A DNA stretch of 64,000 nt from Vibrio bathopelagicus (lineage in GTDB: Bacteria > Pseudomonadota > Gammaproteobacteria > Enterobacterales > Vibrionaceae). The notes under the pieces were generated by a model. The model did no database searches. It saw nothing but the letters and a program-made list of their open reading frames with translations, and was not told where the DNA came from. Positions 9,141-18,779 of the stretch are shown here, one piece after another. Both the position numbers and the translations under genes were made by a program. How positions within the stretch are numbered: position 1 is the first letter of the stretch; each line of letters opens with the position of its first letter. The DNA lies in contig NZ_CP062501.1 of assembly GCF_014879975.1 (NCBI RefSeq), positions 930,001 through 994,000 of the forward strand. The letters run 5' to 3'.

Positions 9141-10181
9141 ATGATGAAGAAGAGTTTAGCGACTGCCGTTGCGTTGTTAATTTCAACGTCTGCTATGGCA
9201 ACCAATAGCGTTCAACAGACGGTTGACGCACCGGCACAAAATATCAATCAAGTGCTTGAAATGACGGATACTCAAACCCGTATCCAACAGTTGTCTTACA
9301 TGGCGCAAGATCAAAACCAATCCATAGAGAACCGTACTGGTGCGTTGCAAGCACTGACCAATTACCCAAGCCAAAACGCATTGGTTGCTGTGGCAAGAGG
9401 GCTTAAAGACCCAAATCCAGAAGTAAGAGAAGCCGCGGTCATCGGCTCTGCACCATATCAGTTAGAACATCGCTGGACCTTGGTTTCTCCGTTACTAAAA
9501 GATAACGACACTATGGTTCGCCATACCGCAACATCAAACCTAGTTCGTGACTTTAATGCGTTAAATGAACAGCAAAAATCACAGATTGAGTCTCCAGTAA
9601 AAGAACTGATTGGTTTCTTGGAGACTCAGGAGTCTGAGAAATTTCAGTTGTTGTTTGCTGATGTACTTCGCTGGCACAACGAATGGGATAAAGCAGAAAC
9701 GGTTTATCTAGAACTGATAAAAACTCATCAGAAAGATCCCCAAGTTTGGTTGAGCTACGCTGATAATTTCCGAGCTCAGAAAAAAGACCTGCAAGCAGTA
9801 GAAGTGCTGGATCGTGGTTTAGGGAATGTGCCAAACAACGCAGCGCTGCATTACTCAAAATCTTTGACTCTGGTTCGCCTTGAAAACAAGAACGCTGCGG
9901 CAAATGAGATAGAAGTCGCTGCAGAACTGGCGAAAGATAATAGCTATTACTGGTATTTGAATGGCGTGTTACAGGAAGAGTTCGATATCGACAAATCAAC
10001 CCAGTCATTTGAAAAGGCGTATCTAATTTCGGGCTCGCCCGAGCAACTTTACGCAGTCTGTGATATTTACGTGCGTTACGGGAATGAGAAAACAGACGAC
10101 TGCTTGGAAGAGCTTTCGAAAGTTGCACCGAGTTACGTGATTGAACAGTTGAAAGAGAAGCGTGTTCCTTCTAGTTCGTAA
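9141..10181 (+). CDS. Periplasmic HEAT/TPR repeat protein
   Basis: This 346-residue protein has a Sec signal peptide ending near residue 20. Residues 45-165 form HEAT-like helical pairs (the NPEVREAAVIGSAP segment is typical). Residues 175-330 form TPR-like pairs (the WDKAETVYLEL, DPQVWLSYADN and LQAVEVLDRGL segments). Such scaffolds mediate protein-protein contacts and have no enzymatic signature. It lies 87 bases after the maturase gene on the same strand, so co-transcription is possible, and ends at a strong terminator. AAGG sits seven bases before the ATG. Specific function unknown. Confidence 0.8.
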   Translation: MMKKSLATAVALLISTSAMATNSVQQTVDAPAQNINQVLEMTDTQTRIQQLSYMAQDQNQSIENRTGALQALTNYPSQNALVAVARGLKDPNPEVREAAVIGSAPYQLEHRWTLVSPLLKDNDTMVRHTATSNLVRDFNALNEQQKSQIESPVKELIGFLETQESEKFQLLFADVLRWHNEWDKAETVYLELIKTHQKDPQVWLSYADNFRAQKKDLQAVEVLDRGLGNVPNNAALHYSKSLTLVRLENKNAAANEIEVAAELAKDNSYYWYLNGVLQEEFDIDKSTQSFEKAYLISGSPEQLYAVCDIYVRYGNEKTDDCLEELSKVAPSYVIEQLKEKRVPSSS

Positions 10182-10211
10182 ATTTCAACGGTAGTTGCTG
10201 ATTAAATAAGG

Positions 10212-10240
10212 AGCCAGTCGACGATATCGACTGGCTTTTT
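10212..10240 (+). terminator. Rho-independent terminator after the HEAT/TPR gene
   Basis: A perfect 10-bp stem (10212-10221 with 10227-10236) around a five-base loop is followed by a T-run ending at 10240. It sits between convergent genes and may also slow transcription from the ggt side. Confidence 0.88.
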
Positions 10241-10265
10241 GTTTTCCGTATATGTTCGATTTTTA

Positions 10266-11996
10266 CTAGTCACCCATTGAGCTTGATGCTCGGCGTCTGT
10301 CTGTTGCTCCATAGATCTTGCCATCTTTTACTTCAATGGCGTTCAAGCCACTGACCACAGGAATGACATGTACCGGATAACCGAGCTGAATAAACTCAGG
10401 GACAAGCATTTCAGCGTAGGTTTTCTTCTCGACTAATAGACCCGTTGGGTCATAAGGTTTGGTTCGATCAATCTTAGTGCCGTACTGAATATTCGGTAGG
10501 TCAATGGCGTCCTGCGCGGATAGACCCCAGTCGAGAACGCCAACTACGGTTTTTAACACATACCCTGGAATTTGAGAGCTACCCGGTGATCCCACCACTA
10601 AACGTAGGTCGTCATTCTTGTCCATCACCATTAACGGTGTTATCGCTGAGCGAGGTCGTTTTCTTGCGTCGATAGCATTTTGACTCGGTTTACCGTTGAT
10701 GGTTGGTTTGGTAGAGAAATTGGCCATTTGCGCATTGAGAATCACACCATCAACCATTACTCCAGAACCCATTCCTGTGCCAATGGTACTGGTCATTGCA
10801 ATCGCATTACCGTCTTTATCGATGATGGAGATGTGTCCGGTATCCTGACTTTCAAAGCCTTGATACTGTGCGTAGTCGGTATCGGAAAGCTTACCTGCCT
10901 TCGGGTTAGACTGCGCGATGCCATGCTCTGGGATCAGTTGACGTCGCTTATCAATGTAAGGCTTGTCGAGTAGGGCAGACACTGGGGCTTCAACATAATC
11001 AGGATCACCTGCATAAGCGATACGGTCGGCTTTGGCAATTCTCATTGCTTCCGTCATTAAGCGCCAAGGTTCAGCATCGGTTTTCGACATGTTTGCTAAA
11101 TCATAGGCTTCTAGCATTTCAAGACTTTGGGCCACCATTACGCCACCAGAAGCAGGGTAGCCAAATGACACTATCTTATTGCCTCTATAGTCGTTTTCAA
11201 TTACGTCGCGTTGTTTCACTTTGTAATGCTCAAAATCTTCGATAGAAAGCTTTGCGTGGCCTGAATCAATACGGCTGTTGACCGTTTCAACGATGTGCTT
11301 ACCAAATTCGCCACCATAAAGGTATTTGTCACCTTGTTGAGCAATGTTGTTTAGAGTGTCGGCAAGTTTTGGGTTGGTCATCAAAGTGCCTGTTGGTTTG
11401 ATCTCATCGTTATCCCAATAGAGCGCTTTGATTTCTGGGTCTTCAATCAAACGTGTTTGCTCACGAACCACAATGTCGTACGTGTAGCTATTCATCGCAT
11501 AACCTTTGCTTGCAAGGTCGATGGCAGGTTGAATAAGTTCCGACCAAGGCAGTTTCCCATACTCTTGGTGGGTGCTATAGAGTAGTCGAAGTGTGCCAGG
11601 TACTGCGACCGAACGCGGACCCAAAATCTCATTTCGACTTAGCGGCTTGTCGTTTTCCATGAACATGTCGGGTGTTGCGCTAGAAGGGGCTTCATCACGA
11701 CCATCGAGAGCGAGAAACTGGTCTTTATCATGTTGATAAAACAGAGCAAACGTTCCGCCGCCGATCCCAGTCATGTCGGGCTCGACGACCGACATGGTCA
11801 TTTGCATCGCCACCATGGCGTCGATGGCATTGCCGCCTTGTTTCAGTATCGAATATCCGGTGCTGCTGACATATGGGTTGGTCGCACTCACCATGAATTT
11901 TTCGCCGCTTTTGTCTGGTGTTATTGGAAAGGGGGTGGGCTCAGCCGCGAAACCGACCGCTGAAACCAAACTTAAAGATAAAGTAGCTAATCGCAT
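10266..11996 (-). CDS. ggt: Gamma-glutamyltransferase
   Basis: This 576-residue periplasmic proenzyme has a signal peptide ending near residue 18. Self-cleavage before the conserved Thr (T386, in DTGHIS) would give a large subunit of about 367 residues and a small subunit of about 190, with the Thr as nucleophile. Support includes GNAIDA and GIGGG in the large subunit, and NAQM, KRPRSA and GSPGSS in the small one. The usual Thr-Thr pair at the cleavage site reads Thr-Gly here. The enzyme hydrolyses or transpeptidates the gamma-glutamyl bond of glutathione and related peptides. GGAG stands before the ATG. Confidence 0.95.
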   Translation of the reverse strand: MRLATLSLSLVSAVGFAAEPTPFPITPDKSGEKFMVSATNPYVSSTGYSILKQGGNAIDAMVAMQMTMSVVEPDMTGIGGGTFALFYQHDKDQFLALDGRDEAPSSATPDMFMENDKPLSRNEILGPRSVAVPGTLRLLYSTHQEYGKLPWSELIQPAIDLASKGYAMNSYTYDIVVREQTRLIEDPEIKALYWDNDEIKPTGTLMTNPKLADTLNNIAQQGDKYLYGGEFGKHIVETVNSRIDSGHAKLSIEDFEHYKVKQRDVIENDYRGNKIVSFGYPASGGVMVAQSLEMLEAYDLANMSKTDAEPWRLMTEAMRIAKADRIAYAGDPDYVEAPVSALLDKPYIDKRRQLIPEHGIAQSNPKAGKLSDTDYAQYQGFESQDTGHISIIDKDGNAIAMTSTIGTGMGSGVMVDGVILNAQMANFSTKPTINGKPSQNAIDARKRPRSAITPLMVMDKNDDLRLVVGSPGSSQIPGYVLKTVVGVLDWGLSAQDAIDLPNIQYGTKIDRTKPYDPTGLLVEKKTYAEMLVPEFIQLGYPVHVIPVVSGLNAIEVKDGKIYGATDRRRASSSMGD

Positions 11997-12189
11997 GCGT
12001 TCTCCGTTTAAGGTATCTGTTTATTTGCTCTAAGGTTGACCGAGCAAGGCCGGCGAAGTTCGTGAGTTTGCAGCCTTTTTACACAATGTTGACTGCTCTG
12101 ACATTCATCCCAAAACCATATAAATTATTGCAAATAAAAGGATAGTTAAGGCTTATGTTTCAGCTTGTTTGGGTAAAGTTTAGGACCAG

Positions 12190-12222
12190 AAAAAAGCCCA
12201 AGGTGCGTGAGTACCTTGGGCT
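12190..12222 (-). terminator. Terminator of the kinase-PBP-porin operon
   Basis: A perfect 10-bp stem (12195-12204 with 12213-12222) is followed, read on the minus strand, by a run of T. It lies 32 bases past the porin stop codon. The rest of 11997-12254 shows only the upstream region of ggt. Confidence 0.85.
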
Positions 12223-12254
12223 TCTGTTTTTATTGAATATTATTTAACTCTGGC

Positions 12255-13331
12255 TTAGAAAACAAAACTCAGCATGATGGTATAGAGCACTGCATCTTTA
12301 TCATCAAAGCCTGTTGGTGTGAAGTCTTCAACAAAGGCGCCGTTGGTTTTACGTGCTTCAAAGTATTGAACTTCACCATTGATAGAGACGTTTGGTAGTA
12401 CATCGTAATCGACACCAATCAAATAACTGTTCCCGGCTAAGTGCTCGTTAGAATCAAACTCTGCACCGTAAACAACGTAAGGAGTGAAAGAGTTTAGTCT
12501 ATAGCCCAAACTTGCGTACATCGATGATGAGAAATCACTTATTTGCCCTTCACTAGTCAGAACAGCTTGACCAAATTCGTACTCGGCTCCTAGCGACCAA
12601 AGTTGGATATGTTGGTTATCTAGTTCTGTTGTGTATGGTGTAGGCACCCCAGGTATTGTCGTGCTAACCGTTTGATCGAAAGTTGAATCTAAGAAAGATA
12701 GGTTCCAACGGTAGTTTTCGCCGCTTAGTTGTAGGTTGGCACCGAACATTCGATTGGTTTCAAATTCTAGATCTGTACTCGAGTTGAACTCGACTTCATT
12801 TGTGTCTTTTACACCATAGAACGGAGAGAGCAATAGAGTCGCCTCATCACTGACGTCGTGGGTCCAGCTGACCTTGATGCCATTGAACGCGGTGATACCT
12901 AGCACGGCATTATAAACCTCTGTTGGAGGCCTAGCGGTCATGTAAGCTTGGCCAACGTAATAGTATTCAGAGGCAAGAAACAGAGGGATCCTTAAGCGTC
13001 CGATGCTGGCATCAAAATCACCAAATTCATAGCCGAGATAAGCCCACTCTAGTTGTGGGTCACTCCATTCAAATTGTGGTGCTTTCACAACTTGTACAGA
13101 CGCTTTAAATGAGTTGTAGAAATAATCGAGCTGAACACCAAACGTGGTATCACAGTCGTAACAGTTTTCATCAGTAAATCCACGATTAATTACTAATGGA
13201 TTTTTGTTATCTGATTTAGCCCAAGATGTTGAGCCAAATCCGCTTAACGAAAGGTTGTCGGTTATCTCTATAATCGCGAATGCGGGAGAAGTAAGTGAAG
13301 CACATAGCACTGACGTAATTATCTTTTTCAT
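12255..13331 (-). CDS. Porin-like outer-membrane beta-barrel
   Basis: This 358-residue protein has a signal peptide ending at residue 19, an aromatic-rich amphipathic-strand pattern throughout and a C-terminal Phe (MLSFVF end), all typical of outer-membrane barrels. A CYDC pair near 37-40 could form a disulfide. It resembles general porin-like proteins in Vibrio that accompany a small PstS-like protein and a hybrid kinase. The GGAG ribosome site lies inside the last codons of the upstream PstS-like gene, so the two are translationally linked. Substrate is not predictable. Confidence 0.8.
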   Translation of the reverse strand: MKKIITSVLCASLTSPAFAIIEITDNLSLSGFGSTSWAKSDNKNPLVINRGFTDENCYDCDTTFGVQLDYFYNSFKASVQVVKAPQFEWSDPQLEWAYLGYEFGDFDASIGRLRIPLFLASEYYYVGQAYMTARPPTEVYNAVLGITAFNGIKVSWTHDVSDEATLLLSPFYGVKDTNEVEFNSSTDLEFETNRMFGANLQLSGENYRWNLSFLDSTFDQTVSTTIPGVPTPYTTELDNQHIQLWSLGAEYEFGQAVLTSEGQISDFSSSMYASLGYRLNSFTPYVVYGAEFDSNEHLAGNSYLIGVDYDVLPNVSINGEVQYFEARKTNGAFVEDFTPTGFDDKDAVLYTIMLSFVF

Positions 13332-13332
13332 G

Positions 13333-13809
13333 TTATTTCTCCGAGCTTACAACGTAGAGAACGTTGGCATTTTCAGGAACTGAAGAGAGGGGGGAGTATC
13401 CGATACGATTAGGTTTATCATTAAGCCAGTCCACTAGGCTATCGGTAGAGGCTGACTTAATTTCTCTCGGGTAACGCGCTTTACCGGAAAAGGATAGGCC
13501 GGCCCAGTGCGCGTTCATTTGAGCTGCGTTCTTACCTAGTAACAATCGATAGAAACGGTCTCTTTCGTCACTGTTTTCTGGCCAGTCTGAAAGCTCAACG
13601 CGTTTGCCGTCAAGGCGTTTAGTTTTTCCCCGATACAATTTTCTCGCTTTGTTTATAGAGATTTCACTGAAATCGGTATCTAACGAGAATATTGCATACT
13701 CTTCTGCTGCATAAGCCGGATTTAGCAACAATAGGCTACCTAAGAGACCTAATATCGCTGATGTAACAGTCGTTCGTTGGATGATTTTTATTGTATTAAT
13801 CCAATCCAT
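13333..13809 (-). CDS. Small PstS-like periplasmic protein
   Basis: This 158-residue exported protein (hydrophobic signal to about residue 34) resembles the half-size phosphate-ABC-binding-like domain. The features are a hydrophobic strand with SLDTDFSEIS, a KARKLYRGK segment (where PstS-like proteins have an F/Y-x-G turn) and the terminal IGYSPLSSVP stretch. It is far shorter than true PstS (about 320 residues) and has no transporter genes beside it. Placed nine bases after the hybrid kinase gene and directly before a porin-like gene, it may be a periplasmic sensor partner of the kinase. AGGAG precedes the ATG. Confidence 0.72.
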   Translation of the reverse strand: MDWINTIKIIQRTTVTSAILGLLGSLLLLNPAYAAEEYAIFSLDTDFSEISINKARKLYRGKTKRLDGKRVELSDWPENSDERDRFYRLLLGKNAAQMNAHWAGLSFSGKARYPREIKSASTDSLVDWLNDKPNRIGYSPLSSVPENANVLYVVSSEK

Positions 13810-13818
13810 TGGTTTCTC

Positions 13819-16800
13819 CTAACAGGTCGCACTTTCAATTTGATGGAATAGCTTTTCTTTCCTGACAGGCTTTGGTACATATCCATCCATACCTGAATCA
13901 AAGCATCTTTGTATGTCATCATCGATAACACTCGCGGTAAGCGCGATGATAGGAGTTTTGCTTAAGCCTAAGTTTTTTTCGTGTGCACGAATCTCCTTGG
14001 TTGCGGTGAAACCATCTTTCACTGGCATCATACAATCCATTAAAATAACGTCGAAGCTGTGATCTTTTTGGTACATGTCGACAGCAATTTGACCGTTATC
14101 CGCGATTTCAAAAGCATAGCCAGCCTTTTTGAGCATCACAGAGGCAACCTTTTGGTTAACGCGGTTGTCTTCGACCAATAGTATTCTTTCTGATTTACTT
14201 GGTACTGCGTCTTCCTCAGGTGTTTCTGGTAACGTCAGGCTCTGCTTCGCTGCATGAATAGGTGTCACTGTGGAGTGGGCTGAAATAGCTTGTTTGCCTG
14301 ATGACTGTGTGGAGGCGGTAAGAGACGAAGGTGGAAGAGGCTCCTCTTCAACAGCAGTTAAGATCTTTTCTTTTAGCATCTCAAATTTGAATGGTTTCGG
14401 AACGTAGTCGTCCATACCCACGTCAAAACATTTTTGGATATCATCATCAATTACACTGGCTGTTAACGCAATGATAGGGATGCGTCGTGATGCTTTGGTT
14501 TCTTTTTCTATACGGCGAATATTCGCCGTGGCTTCAAAGCCATCCATCACTGGCATCATACAGTCCATCAAGATCGCAGCGTAATGTGGGTTAGCACTGA
14601 ATATATCCACGGCTTCTTGACCATTGTTAGCGAATTCAAATTCGAAGCCACTTTTGCCTACGTGAAGTCCGGCAATTTTCTGGTTAATCTTATTATCTTC
14701 AACGATAAGGATCTTATGATGAATAACCTCAGACACTTGTTTTTTGTCGCATAACTCGACTAAGCCTTGCGAATCGCAAAGTTCAATCGCTTTTATTAAG
14801 CGTAAGCCGAGTAGTGGCTGAGAGACCTGCGCGGTAATACATTGTCCAATATCTGCGGGGTCGCTTAAGAATGAGCGAATTAAACAAATGGTGATGCCAT
14901 TCTTGTGTAAGGTATCTAAGTCGTTCGAGTAGTCACTCGCTTGGAATGTATCGTCTTCTGCGAAAATAACAGTGACAGGCTTGTTGTGTTTGTTTGCTGT
15001 GATCTGAGAGGTAACTAATGAAGCTTCGTTTGAGCGTTGCGCCACTTTTAGGCCGAAAAAGTTAAGATCATTTTCAATACGCTCTGATATTCCTTTTTCG
15101 TTACCGAGTATATAAATATCGGTGGTCGCTGGGCTTGGTTTTGGAGTATCTAAGTCGATTGGCAATTCAAGTTCGAAGTAGAAACAGCTACCTTCGCCTT
15201 TCACTGAGTCCAACTGAATTTTCCCGCCCATCAGTTCCACAAGCTGAGTACTGATTGCTAACCCAAGGCCTGTGCCACCGAATTGGCGAGTGGTTGAGTC
15301 ATCTTCTTGGGCGAAGGGTTCGAATATCTGTTTTTGTTGCTCTTTATCGATACCGATCCCTGAGTCTTGCACGGAAAATCGAATAGTGACGTCACTCTCA
15401 GATTTGTTGAGAGTCGTGATCGATAGGGTTACACCCCCTTCAGCGGTAAACTTCACAGCATTCGACATGAAATTCATCAACACCTGTCTTAATCGGTGGT
15501 CATCAATCATGACCCGTGATGGGGTGTTGGGGCTGATCTCGACGTTTACGCCGATGTTCTGTTCTTTCGCTTTAGGGGATACGATAGAGGCAATATCGTA
15601 TATGGATTCACGGATGGAAGCGGAATGTGGGCTAATCAGTAACATGCCGGACTCTATTTTAGAGAAATCTAGGATGTCATTGATTAAGCTCAGCAGTAAC
15701 TGAGAAGAGGTTTCGATAGTATCGACATAGTCTTTCTGAGTTGGAGTCAGCGGTGTATCTGAAAGTATTTCTGAAATACCGATAACACCGTTAAGAGGTG
15801 TTCTGATTTCATGAGACATGTTCGTAAGGAAACTACTTTTTGCCTTACTCGCTTGTATGGCATCGTCTTTCGCTTTTTCGGCGTCCTCTTTTGCGATCGT
15901 TAGCCTTTCTTTAGCGTGCTCTCTTTCGATTGTTAGCCGCTCGACTTGTTGAGCAAATAAGCTTAACTCATCTTTCCCTTGAACCAATATTTCAAGAGAA
16001 GGGCGCTGGCCATTATCGTGTTTTAAGAATCGTAGAATCAGCCCTAAGTTGTTTGTCACTTGTCTTGCTAAGCTTAGGGTTAACGCCATCACAATAGTAG
16101 CAAGTAGCGTGACGATGGTGATAAATAGCGTTCGCTGCATTTGAGCGTCCGAAATCGCTTGTCCTACTTCTTGTTGAAACTCTTGCTTTATCACGCCACC
16201 AAGGTTCTGTAACAAGGCTAATCTTGCCCTCATAGCCGTTAAACCAGTAGAGATTTCTTTCGGTGTTAGTTCACTGAGCATATTCACATCAAGAAGTGCA
16301 GTTCTTATCTCTTGGCTTTGGACGAATACATCATTTCTAAATACGTCCACCATGAGAGATACTTGATGTTCATTGGCATTTAGCGACACAAAGCGCTCTA
16401 AAAAGAGTTGTTGTCTTCCGCTCAATGTAGCGATTAATTCAGCCAGTTCAGGATCGTACTCTTGATCTTTCTGGTAGATTTCAATGAGTGATGCACCCAA
16501 CTTAAACTCTTCATTAGACCAAAACATTAACCATTCAAGCTGTTGTAAAGCGGTTAGGTGTTGTTGTATCTCACGCTTGGTATTTTCAAAAGGAACCCTT
16601 TCAATCGCGAGCAGCAGTTGCTGGTAAAGATCACTTTGCCACTCAATCGCGTCAAGTTTATCAAAACTGTCTGTTGCTTCCATTGTTGACAAGGTCGCTT
16701 CACTAAAATCGTTGAGCAGTTGATTCATTTCACCAGAAGCGTTCAAGAAAACACTTGTTGAGAGTGCTTCTAGTTCTAACTTGGTTTGAGTGCTTTGCTC

Positions 16801-17022
16801 TACAAAAGCGTCTGGGTTCGGCGCCAAGGTACTTCGATAGAGAGTCGAGATTCCTTCTAAATATAAGGACAACTGACTGGTTCGCTCAAAATCGTTCAAT
16901 TGAGTTGTAAGAAAATAGGCTTGTCTTCCTGCGAGGAAAAGCAGCAATGAGATAGGAAGAAGAACTAATCCGAAAAGTTTGTGCTTTACTGAAAGATTAC
17001 TCCAGACCATGCGTGTCGACAT
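13819..17022 (-). CDS. Hybrid sensor histidine kinase with two tandem receiver domains
   Basis: This 1067-residue inner-membrane kinase has a TM near residues 15-35, a long helical periplasmic sensor, and a second TM near 295-315. The His box SHEIRTPLNG (H404) and an ATP-binding domain with N, G1 (DSGIGI) and G2 (GTGLGLAI) boxes follow. After a degenerate receiver-like stretch (about 645-760) come two intact receivers, each with LMDCMMPV around the phospho-Asp. No Hpt domain follows. The longest frame starts with TTG at 17040; I prefer the ATG six codons in. The final output probably passes through a separate Hpt protein; the orphan Hpt at 42753-43088 is a candidate. It lies 121 bases downstream of a DUF3131 gene on the same strand. 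Confidence 0.92.
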   Translation of the reverse strand: MSTRMVWSNLSVKHKLFGLVLLPISLLLFLAGRQAYFLTTQLNDFERTSQLSLYLEGISTLYRSTLAPNPDAFVEQSTQTKLELEALSTSVFLNASGEMNQLLNDFSEATLSTMEATDSFDKLDAIEWQSDLYQQLLLAIERVPFENTKREIQQHLTALQQLEWLMFWSNEEFKLGASLIEIYQKDQEYDPELAELIATLSGRQQLFLERFVSLNANEHQVSLMVDVFRNDVFVQSQEIRTALLDVNMLSELTPKEISTGLTAMRARLALLQNLGGVIKQEFQQEVGQAISDAQMQRTLFITIVTLLATIVMALTLSLARQVTNNLGLILRFLKHDNGQRPSLEILVQGKDELSLFAQQVERLTIEREHAKERLTIAKEDAEKAKDDAIQASKAKSSFLTNMSHEIRTPLNGVIGISEILSDTPLTPTQKDYVDTIETSSQLLLSLINDILDFSKIESGMLLISPHSASIRESIYDIASIVSPKAKEQNIGVNVEISPNTPSRVMIDDHRLRQVLMNFMSNAVKFTAEGGVTLSITTLNKSESDVTIRFSVQDSGIGIDKEQQKQIFEPFAQEDDSTTRQFGGTGLGLAISTQLVELMGGKIQLDSVKGEGSCFYFELELPIDLDTPKPSPATTDIYILGNEKGISERIENDLNFFGLKVAQRSNEASLVTSQITANKHNKPVTVIFAEDDTFQASDYSNDLDTLHKNGITICLIRSFLSDPADIGQCITAQVSQPLLGLRLIKAIELCDSQGLVELCDKKQVSEVIHHKILIVEDNKINQKIAGLHVGKSGFEFEFANNGQEAVDIFSANPHYAAILMDCMMPVMDGFEATANIRRIEKETKASRRIPIIALTASVIDDDIQKCFDVGMDDYVPKPFKFEMLKEKILTAVEEEPLPPSSLTASTQSSGKQAISAHSTVTPIHAAKQSLTLPETPEEDAVPSKSERILLVEDNRVNQKVASVMLKKAGYAFEIADNGQIAVDMYQKDHSFDVILMDCMMPVKDGFTATKEIRAHEKNLGLSKTPIIALTASVIDDDIQRCFDSGMDGYVPKPVRKEKLFHQIESATC

Positions 17023-17143
17023 ATAAAAGTATCCATCCAACTGTTTTCATATAAACGTAGAATAAAGTTAGCGATATGGAAACCTAGAAACAACAAATTT
17101 GGTAGAAGTGTGGGAGAGGTATAAGTTATTGTGATTACAACGC

Positions 17144-18571
17144 TTATTCTAAGATTGGTGAGCGTCCTTTCGTTTTGTACCATAAGGCAACCAGAACAAG
17201 AGAGTTGGTGTTAATATTCATTGATGAATTGATTCCACCATTCGCATATTTTCCTGTCGGAATCCCCCTAAACTTTAAGCTACTTTCTAACACATCTTCA
17301 TAAAGCAACTCGCTAAATTCATCTTCAAAGAGAACGCTGAACCCAAATGCCACTTTATTGCTGAGTATTTGTGGGTTTTCGATAGGTTGGCCGGATGGAC
17401 TAACACTTGTCCAAGATTTTCCGTAGTAATACACGTTGTTGTAGGCGAACCAAGGGTTTTTATTCATCGCATCTTCAGCATAAGCCGAGAGGATATTTTG
17501 TTTCTCCCAGCGCTGTTTGTGGAGATCATAAAAGGGAAGCAATTGGCTCCACTTACTATCACCGTACTCTATGGTCGACAGGACATAGGGATCGCTGGTG
17601 AGAAAGGGCACGTTTCGGCTGTCGATAGCGATGGTGATCTCGTCAATCTCAACGCTTTCAAGATATGTCTTCAAATCAGGGAGTAGTACATCAAACTTGA
17701 ACATTTTGAAACCCTGAGCTGCGTATTGCAGATAGCCGTTTCTTCCTTCTTGTCGGTAATATTCTTTGCCTTTATAGAGCTTAGTACCATAAAGCGTACC
17801 GTTGTTGATGGCTTTATCGAGATTCCAGCGACTCACAATTTTTTGAATATCAGAGATGAGCTCGGGATGTTGCTGTTCCAAGATTTTGAGCCAAACTAAT
17901 AACCGTCCAATATCGAGTGCAGACCACCCATTTCCGTTACTTCGCGTATCGCTTAATCGACCAGAGGGCTTAGCTGACTTGGTGCTGTATTCTCGGTTAG
18001 GCAGTAAACCTTTATACAAAGGAATGGTATGCAGCGTCGTTAATGTTTTATTCAACTCATGGTGGGCTTGTGCTCTTGTTTTTAAACCTAGAGCTTCGAG
18101 CGCTAAGGTGGCCGCGATCCCACTTGCAACATCCCACATTGTTGTGTGTGGATAGCCTTGTACTGAATTCCAAAGCCCGGTTTTGTTATTGAAGTTCCTT
18201 TGAATGTAATATTCCGCTTTTTTGGCTAGCAGTAATTCATTTCGGCTTAATGGAATAGGGGAGGAGCTTTTTGATAGCGTGCTTGTCGCATCTTGACTAA
18301 TTAATGGAGCAGGATGAACATCGATGTCAGTGTTCTCTTGAACATCTACTGTATTTTCGGATATTGGCGGAGCGATAACTCGACGGTAGTACTTAGGTTC
18401 GTCAATCTCTTTGTCTTCATCCATTCCTGGAGTGCTGGCAGGGGTGATGACTCCTCTTGTCCCATAAAAACTAACCTCTTCGTCCGCAAATACTTCCCAT
18501 TGTTGAGTAAAGATTGAAATCGCAAACAATAGACAAGTAAAACGGACGTTTCCTTTCGTGATTAGCTTCAA
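17144..18571 (-). CDS. DUF3131 protein with TTG start, exported
   Basis: This 475-residue protein has an N-terminal signal-like hydrophobic segment (residues 9-29) and a DUF3131 domain over about 110-470. Recognisable blocks shared with three paralogues further on are NKTGLWNSV, TMWDVAS, GWSALDIGRLL, GRNGYLQYAAQGF, VPFLTSDPYVL and the terminal NTNSLVL. The start is a TTG with GGAG five bases upstream; the first in-frame Met is about 50 codons later, beyond the signal peptide, so the TTG is well supported. DUF3131 genes commonly sit in surface-polysaccharide loci, and I infer a periplasmic role in glycan handling. The fold is likely an alpha/alpha toroid, but no catalytic residues are established. 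Confidence 0.85.
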   Translation of the reverse strand: MKLITKGNVRFTCLLFAISIFTQQWEVFADEEVSFYGTRGVITPASTPGMDEDKEIDEPKYYRRVIAPPISENTVDVQENTDIDVHPAPLISQDATSTLSKSSSPIPLSRNELLLAKKAEYYIQRNFNNKTGLWNSVQGYPHTTMWDVASGIAATLALEALGLKTRAQAHHELNKTLTTLHTIPLYKGLLPNREYSTKSAKPSGRLSDTRSNGNGWSALDIGRLLVWLKILEQQHPELISDIQKIVSRWNLDKAINNGTLYGTKLYKGKEYYRQEGRNGYLQYAAQGFKMFKFDVLLPDLKTYLESVEIDEITIAIDSRNVPFLTSDPYVLSTIEYGDSKWSQLLPFYDLHKQRWEKQNILSAYAEDAMNKNPWFAYNNVYYYGKSWTSVSPSGQPIENPQILSNKVAFGFSVLFEDEFSELLYEDVLESSLKFRGIPTGKYANGGINSSMNINTNSLVLVALWYKTKGRSPILE

Positions 18572-18779
18572 TGCAACTCCATGCTTATTGTTATAGTTAA
18601 GCTAATGATAATACAACTTATTGCATCGTATCAGAGGAATTACGAAAAATGTGAATATAGGTATTGATGATAATTTAAACAATTAACTTGTTTGATCTAA
18701 CAATACGCTGTTAAACTGTAAGCATAACAACGGACAGAACTGGCTAGATGGATTTTGATTTAGTTAGGAAAAGATTGTT

